Part shown: positions 57,721 to 64,000 of the stretch, piece by piece
How the letters are laid out: every line of letters starts with the position of its first letter
Position numbering within the stretch: position 1 is the first letter of the stretch
NCBI RefSeq assembly: GCF_958450345.1
Contig: NC_088780.1
Coordinates: 115,828,226 to 115,892,225, forward strand
Length of the DNA: 64,000 nt
DNA from: Calliphora vicina
Lineage: Eukaryota > Arthropoda > Insecta > Diptera > Calliphoridae
Reading direction: 5' to 3'
Notes under the pieces: model-generated
What the model was told of the DNA's origin: nothing
Database searches by the model: none
What the model saw: only the letters and a program-made list of their open reading frames with translations
Translations under genes and position numbers: made by a program

Positions 57721-58912
57721 AAATTAAAAAGTGACATATAGTTCCCTCCAAGTACAATGAAAGGCACTAAAGACTTGAAACACACCGACAAACTAACATA
57801 TACTTATTTATTTGTATACATTCTTCTATATATATTGTTATCACTTATATTTCTATTCCTTCAACATTAATAAAAGTTAGTTGTTAATCAAACTCCGTGA
57901 TTTTCAATACATTACATATATTATAAAATATTCAAAAACTTACTTTCCAAGCAAAAAGCCTAAAAAACATGCCATACTTATAACCTTTAGCCTAATTACA
58001 GTTTGGTTTTACATTAAACTGTCTTAAACCGTTTAAACACAAAAGTATTTGAATAATCACTTATTACGAGTATAATATATGATTATTTTTATTTCTTTCG
58101 AATATCTCAAATATTGTTTTCCAAAGCGTTAAACTATACGATTTACCATGTAAAATCGTTCCTTAATAACCAATATCGTGAACTACATAAGTGGCAGGCA
58201 ACAAACATAGATACATATACATATATTTACAAAAAATATTACAAGTAATAAGCTAAAGATTTTTTCATATGAATTGGATTGTATTTTTATTCATTTTCTT
58301 AGTATTTTTGGCAACACATGTCAGTGAGAATATTAGAATTTTATTTGGGCTACACAGAGCTCAATGTAGTGCAATTAAGGGTGGTTTGGGTGTTTGAAAA
58401 GTGTATGTTTTGGGTTTATTAAAAATGATTGTATAAGCATTTGAAGCTATTTTAAAATCGATAAGAAATTATAGTTTTTGTCATAAAGAATTGGTTAAAC
58501 ATTTTATAAATTGATTGCAAAATATGTTTCGCTAATCTAATGTTACTTTATTGTTGTTTAATATTTTTGATGCTTTTTTGTTATCGTTTTTCATATGTTT
58601 TATGAGCTACTCTATTAGAAAAAACTAATCATATTCAGCATCTGCTGCTACTGATGTGATTTCAAAAAGATACTCAGAAATTTTATTGACACACTGTTGT
58701 ATATTTTTTTGGGTTGTAATGTCATCAAAATAAATAATCTAAATATATATATGTATAGTACATGTATGAAGATATTCATTCTTTATTGAAGTATAAGTAA
58801 TATTGAGTGTGTACATAAATTTATCTAGATGTTATTAAAAAGTTTATCTCGAAAAGAGATGTCAATTGAAAATCACTATATAGAGTTATCTGTATTTATT
58901 TAATATTATAAG
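57721..58912. other. AT-rich stretch, nothing recognised
   Basis: No coding-like frame, terminal repeats or RNA genes seen by eye. Confidence 0.5.
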
Positions 58913-59814
58913 CAGGGAAACCGTAAATATGCTCTAAAAAAGCGTTTTAAGCGCTTTAAATATGCAGTAAAAACTTTAAAATATGCTCTTAAAATTTAAA
59001 AAATATGCTCTTAAAAAAACAAACTTTTACATAATATTTAACCAAAAAATATACTTTTATTTAAAAAAATCAATACAATTAATTTCTAAATAGGAAAAGT
59101 AACATAAAATAAACAAAAATAACATGAACTAAAACAAGTATAACTAAAAATAAATACAACATAAAAACAATAAGCTATGAAAGGCCTCGAGAGGTATTTT
59201 TTGATGATATTTTATATAAATATAAAGTCACTTCTTCAATTAAGGTTATTATTGCAATAAATTACAAAATATTGACTTAAATTTTCAAATAAAAATCGTT
59301 GTCATTGGATCTGAAAAAATGTTTATACATAGAAAATGTTCTTTCGACATCAACTGATGTTATAGGAGCAAATTTAAAAGACAATATTTCTTTAACACTT
59401 AGAACTGTTAAGTTTGAATTAGAACTAAAATTTGATATTTAGATGGCGCTATTATTAAAAAAGTGCTTATTTTATATTAAAAAAGCAATCTATTTTTCAA
59501 TTTTGAATTTAAACAAAGGAAGTAAAAACCTGTAACACAACAGCGAAAAATAAGCAAGACAAAATTTGTTTTTATAAAGTCAAAATATGCTATTAAACAG
59601 TAAAATATTGCTCTAAAAACGCAAAATATGACATAAATATGCTCTTAAAACAAATATATGCAAAAAACTGCATTTAAGGGTTAAATATGCAAAAATATGC
59701 ACTAACAAATCGATGCCAAAATTCTTAAATAGTTCTGAAACATGTAAATATCTTATCCATGTGCTCATTAGACTCACCAGAAAAAATATGCATTTGCATA
59801 TTTTGGTTTCCCTG
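58913..59814 (-). mobile_element. hAT element relic (0.9 kb) with a transposase remnant
   Basis: Ends CAGGGAAACCGTAAATATGC and, inverted, CAGGGAAACCAAAATATGC. Flanks ATTATAAG and GTTATAAG match in 7 of 8 bases, as for an aged hAT duplication. Subterminal ATATGCTCTTAAA words are iterated at both ends, a usual hAT transposase-binding layout. A piece of transposase remains inside (59280-59405, minus). Confidence 0.85.
59280..59405 (-). pseudogene. hAT transposase C-terminal dimerisation fragment
   Basis: The minus strand reads VLSVKEILSFKFAPITSVDV, then ERTFSMYKHFFRSNDNDFYL and a stop shortly after. The pattern FAP..S.DVER.FS.YK is the well-conserved C-terminal (Dimer_Tnp_hAT-type) region. The rest of the transposase is deleted. 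Confidence 0.75.
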
Positions 59815-60318
59815 GTTATAAGGTATATAATGAAATAATTCACACAGTTCAATATATTAGATTTTATATCCACCATCAAAAATATCGAAATATTGGCCGA
59901 TAATGAAATTCGATACAAGTAATTCTAATATATGTATATAGAAGTCGTCGTACCAAATTTTATGAAGATCAGTCCATAATTGGTCATAGCTCCGATATAA
60001 GGTCTACAGCTTTTATAAATATTGTTATGCCTTCAATTCGACATGAATAATCCTCATATATGTATATAGAAATTAATCAACTACTCATGATTAATTCATT
60101 AATCTGTTAGAAAAGCTACAAAATATACATACACATTGTATCTAGTGAAAAAAATGCTCAGCTTACCTTTATATGTATGTATATTATCTGCATAATGTTA
60201 ATTGATTACTGCTTTAAGTTTTTTGTGGATAAAATTATAATACATTTTCTATTTTCACATTAATTTTATTTTAATAATAATTTTTGTAACAACAATATAA
60301 ATTTTTCTCATCGGTTCA
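59815..60318. other. Intergenic stretch with a repeat C fragment
   Basis: 59945-60005 has GATCAGTCCATAATTGGTCA and TAGCTCCGATATAAGG, a piece of repeat C. Otherwise nothing is recognised. Confidence 0.5.
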
Positions 60319-61211
60319 CTGTGGTTCCAAATCAAAATCTTGGTGGACAAAATTATGAAAATCGGTATCTTCAGCATTTGGAAAAACCAAGTTTTTTCGG
60401 AAGCTGACAATCTGCTCTCCTCCAATACAAATGGGTTTTTCAATTGGACATTTCATTTTCTCGACAGAAGCGCCAGAAATTCAACAAATTAATTAATTTT
60501 AATATTCTTTAATATTTTAGTGCTTTACAAAATTAGATATATCTCAATAGTTTTACCATATAGAAATTCATACTTCAAAACATAGATAAACATTGATATA
60601 GGCCTTTATTAAATGTATATCTTATATTTATGGGCCTCTCCATTTTAATGTTATAGTCCTTTAAACATGGTTCTCAAATATACTGATATTTTTTTTTTCT
60701 AAGAATGATATATAGCTTGCCAAAAAAAAAGACCGTCGAAGCCCGTCCAACGACTAGTGTTTTTCATTTTGCAATGAAAATAAATGAAGACTGACTACAG
60801 AAATGATCCTGTGAAGTATATATAGTCCAACGACTATATACATCATTTAAAGAAACTTCTGAGGAATGTCTTTGTAAAAAAATTGTAGCCGCCAGCACCC
60901 GCCGAAATACTTTTTTTTAATTTTTACGGAATGGAATTTTTAGAAATATTTCTTTATTTATTATTGATTTTTATATGTCTAGACCCTACTGTAACTTGAA
61001 ATATAGTAAATACAGATCTTTTTAAAAATTTAGTTTCAGAAAGACATAAAAAAGTATTTTTTTTAATTTTTTATTAATGTTTTACTACTGTAACTTGAAA
61101 AAAGTTTATATTGATCTTTTAGAGATTTTTTTTTGGAATCGGAGATACCAATTCTATATAATATGATCGCCAAATAATTTTGTCCACCTAGATTTTGATT
61201 TGGAACCACAG
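60319..61211. mobile_element. TIR element of about 0.9 kb
   Basis: CTGTGGTTCCAAATCAAAAT at the left and its inverse with few differences at the right run for about 38 bp (to GTGGACAAAATTAT). A further inverted patch GGTATCT/AGATACC lies inside. TA follows the right end, while CA precedes the left, so a TA duplication is possible if one base changed. No transposase is recognised. Confidence 0.65.
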
Positions 61212-62360
61212 TACGGTTATTAAACCCGAATTTGCCTTTCACATGTAAATCATAATCAAATTTTTCTGTTGCAACCATTAATGTACTAAAATTAATTCGA
61301 TTGTGATTTCCGAATAAATAGAATTGTGTTTAGTAAAGACACAAACCGGTATTTTACTGTTGTTGGAATCATATTTCAATTATGATTATGCTTTTACAAT
61401 TCTAAACATATATCAATTTATAGTATTTTAATAATTACAGTCAAATTCGTTCCATATTTTAATTTTTTATAATCAGAACCGATTTCCAATGCTGTGTGTA
61501 TCAGTTACTTGACCTTAATATCAAATCAATATCTACCGATAAAAATTACGAAATATTTTAATCCCATAAGTAACTAAGCACTGATAGATATCTATTTGTT
61601 GAAATTATAGGTACTAATCGAGTAAATCGTTACTTTTTCATATTAAATACAACTAATATTGTCGGAACTTCCAGGCTTTTAGAAAGTTGGAAAAATATTA
61701 AACTTTAACATTCAGATATTTTCACACTATTTGCTCTATCATCATACAGTTTATTCCACCGTTAATAAGTACTCCCTTTATTGAAACACCCTGTAATTTG
61801 TATATATTCGTAAAAATATACAAACATTTTATGTTGTATATTAAGTCATCAATGTCAGCTGCTGTGGTTTAGTATTGTATTGTTATGCATGTCTTGTAGT
61901 CACTCAAAAAAAGAAACCGAAAATAAACAAACAAAAAAATGATTCAAATATTGTAATTTAATGTTTTTTGATGTTTATAACTAAATTGCACATATTTCGT
62001 GATTATTATTAAGAATATATGTTTTATTATAAAATGATGTTGACTTCAATCAGATGTTATTGAGTTCAATTTGTTTAGTGATTTGTTAAACTAAATTGTA
62101 TGCATGTGGGGAGCATAATTCATTAGTTATTAGGATTAACATGGAAAATTAATATATGGGGAGGAAACAAAATTGTTCATCAAAAGTATTAATAAATAAA
62201 TAAAATAATATAAATAAATATAAATTTTATATAAATATTATTAATCGAACATGACTTTTTTCCCAAACTTTTTCCATTCAGAATAAGAACATGTTCATAA
62301 ATATTATAAAATTGTACATGACGGAAATTTTTGATTTTTTTACATAAATTTGTTGATATA
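61212..62360. other. AT-rich stretch, nothing recognised
   Basis: No coding-like frame, terminal repeat or RNA gene seen. Homopolymer-rich. Confidence 0.5.
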
Positions 62361-63921
62361 CAGTGGGGAGCTCAAATGAGTACATGTTTCTATTTTGTGC
62401 ACTTCTTATGGAATAAAAATAAAACTACTAAAGCAAATCCAAAAATTGTTATGTCTTTTATTTTATGTTTAATATGTAAAAAAATGAATTACAATTCAAA
62501 ACAAAAAACATCCAGTTCTAAATAAAAAAAAGACAAAACTAAAATAACTCGCATGTACTCAATTTTGCACCCCACAATAACTTTAGGGAAAAATTGCATT
62601 TTTTAAAAAAAATTTCAAAATCCTTTATTACGTAAATAAAATTTTGATACGCATTGGCATATTTTCTATCAATTTTTCATTAACTTTTTTTGGAATACTC
62701 TCTCTCTCGTGCTCAATCTGCTTTTAAAGCTCGTACAAATTGGTAGGAGTTAATCCGTATTGTTTCAACCGCCAATTCACGATTCACTAAAAATTCTCAA
62801 TAGGATTGAACTCAGGACATTGAGCTGATAACTGCATTAATAAGAAATTTTTCTAGGAACACCATTCTTTACGATTTTTGACGTGTGCATTGGGTCACCA
62901 TCCTATTGAAAAATTACTTCTTCTGCAGGATTTCCTCTTTTATATACAAAAACGTGATGATGAGACTACAAAATCGGTATGGTGAGTCTGCAAAATACGC
63001 AGATGGTTTTCTTTACCCATTATTTCATTGATTATTTGCATTGGTCCAAGGTGTCACCATATAAAGCAACCCCATATCATTACCGTGTTTTACTGTTTCC
63101 TTATTGTGTCACCAATTCTGAAAAAATCGGCGAAATATTGAGTTAAGAAGACTATCTGCATATATTGAAGACTAATCATACCGAATTTATAGATTTGCCA
63201 TTTCGATTTTGTAGATAAGAGCGCCAATCATGTCTAAGAAGTTATTTTAGAGTAGGACGGTGAATTAAAGCACTCATCAAAAACTATGAAAAATGGTTTA
63301 GTGAGCAAAATTTCTACCGAAATAGTGTCCAGTTCGATATATCGACCTCAATACGTAATCATCTTTGTATTTTTCACATTCATCTTTTGACTTTGTAGAT
63401 TATAACGCTTATCCTGCAGAAGAAGTAATTTTTCAATAGGATAGTGACCCAAAAATCGTAAAGAATGGTGTTCCTAGAAAAATTTCTTATTAATGCAGTA
63501 TCAGCTCAATGTCCTGAGTTCAATCCTATTTTTAGTGAATCGTGAATTGGCGGTTGAAACAATACGGATTAACTCCTACCAATTTGTACGAGCTTTAAAA
63601 AAAGTTAATGAAATTTGATAGAAAATATGCCAATGCGTGTAAAATTTTATTTACGTAATAAAGGATTTTGAAATTTTTTTTAAAAAATGCACCTCTTCCC
63701 TAAAGTTATTATGGGGTGCAAAATTGAATACATGCGAGTTATTTTAGTTTTGTCTGTTTTTTTATTTAGAACTGGATGTTTTTTGTTTTAAATTGTAATT
63801 AATTTTGTTACATATTAAACATAAAATAAATGACAGAAACAATTTTTGGATTTGCTTTATTAGTTTTATTCCATAAGAAGTGCAGAAAATAGAAATATGT
63901 ACTCATTTGAGCTCCCCACTG
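62361..63921 (-). mobile_element. Fold-back derivative of a Tc1-like element (1561 bp)
   Basis: Ends CAGTGGGGAGCTCAAATGAG and inverse, TA on both sides (62359-62360, 63922-63923). The inverted arms are exceptionally long: 62361-62931 and 63411-63921, both including the C-terminal part of a transposase gene. The 480-bp centre still holds part of that gene on the minus strand. Any transcript through it would form a stem of over 500 bp. Confidence 0.9.
62780..63100 (-). pseudogene. Tc1-like transposase remnant
   Basis: Minus-strand fragments read VMIWGCFIW, GPMQIINEIMGKENHLRILQ and, nearer the left end, SAQCPEFNPIENF, the last holding the position of the catalytic Glu. Stops and shifts break it. 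The last part is duplicated in inverse form in the right arm (about 63470-63560). Confidence 0.7.
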
Positions 63922-64000
63922 TATATATAATAATTGCATTACGTATAATGGCCCAATATTGACCAATCATTCAAGATTAATTAACAAAATCTTTAAATCT

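Overview
The window looks like AT-rich nuclear DNA of a brachyceran fly, most likely a calyptrate (house-fly/blow-fly type). The reasons are intron-containing genes whose proteins match known animal families, dense dispersed dipteran non-coding repeats, and many small DNA transposons. Species cannot be fixed from sequence alone. There are no bacterial features (operons, Shine-Dalgarno sites, CRISPR).

Three protein-coding genes are well supported. (1) 9033-17080 (+): an OSBP-related protein of the ORP5/ORP8 class in at least 10 exons that join in phase into about 950 codons, with a PH domain, an oxysterol-binding domain with the EQVSHHPP signature and a C-terminal membrane anchor. (2) 26640-31567 (-): a nine-finger C2H2 zinc-finger protein in three coding exons of exactly three fingers each, Aef1/datilografo-like in finger sequence. 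(3) 34222-36190 (+): a four-exon SIRT2-type NAD-dependent deacylase of 380 aa. They act in unrelated places (ER-plasma membrane lipid exchange, transcription, deacylation), and I see no functional link between them.

The rest is a mosaic of mobile DNA. 1-6 kb: fragments of dispersed repeats, a mariner-like transposase relic, a Helitron-like end and a 342-bp TA-flanked MITE. 7-17 kb: the ORP gene with Tc1 relics, a hAT-like MITE and two tandem duplications. 18-25 kb: dispersed repeats, a solo LTR sitting in a tandemly repeated unit whose sister copy is an empty site, and a hAT-like relic. 26-32 kb: the zinc-finger gene, whose large intron holds a 1.3-kb near-palindrome. 33 kb: a degenerate TAGCAGT-rich tract. 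36-42 kb: nested elements including four copies of one 0.4-kb hAT MITE. 42-44 kb: a nearly whole Tc1 element with a broken transposase. 44-53 kb: further inverted-repeat elements, one carrying a 112-bp satellite array. 53-64 kb: gene-poor DNA with MITEs, a hAT relic with a transposase C-terminus, and a 1.56-kb fold-back Tc1 derivative.

I did not find a convincing new gene system. The most informative structures are target-site duplications and in-window empty sites that date and order the insertions, a hAT MITE copy that apparently carried 38 bp of flanking DNA with it, two kilobase-scale palindromes able to make long double-stranded RNA, and the symmetrical exon design of the zinc-finger gene. 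All family assignments were made by eye.
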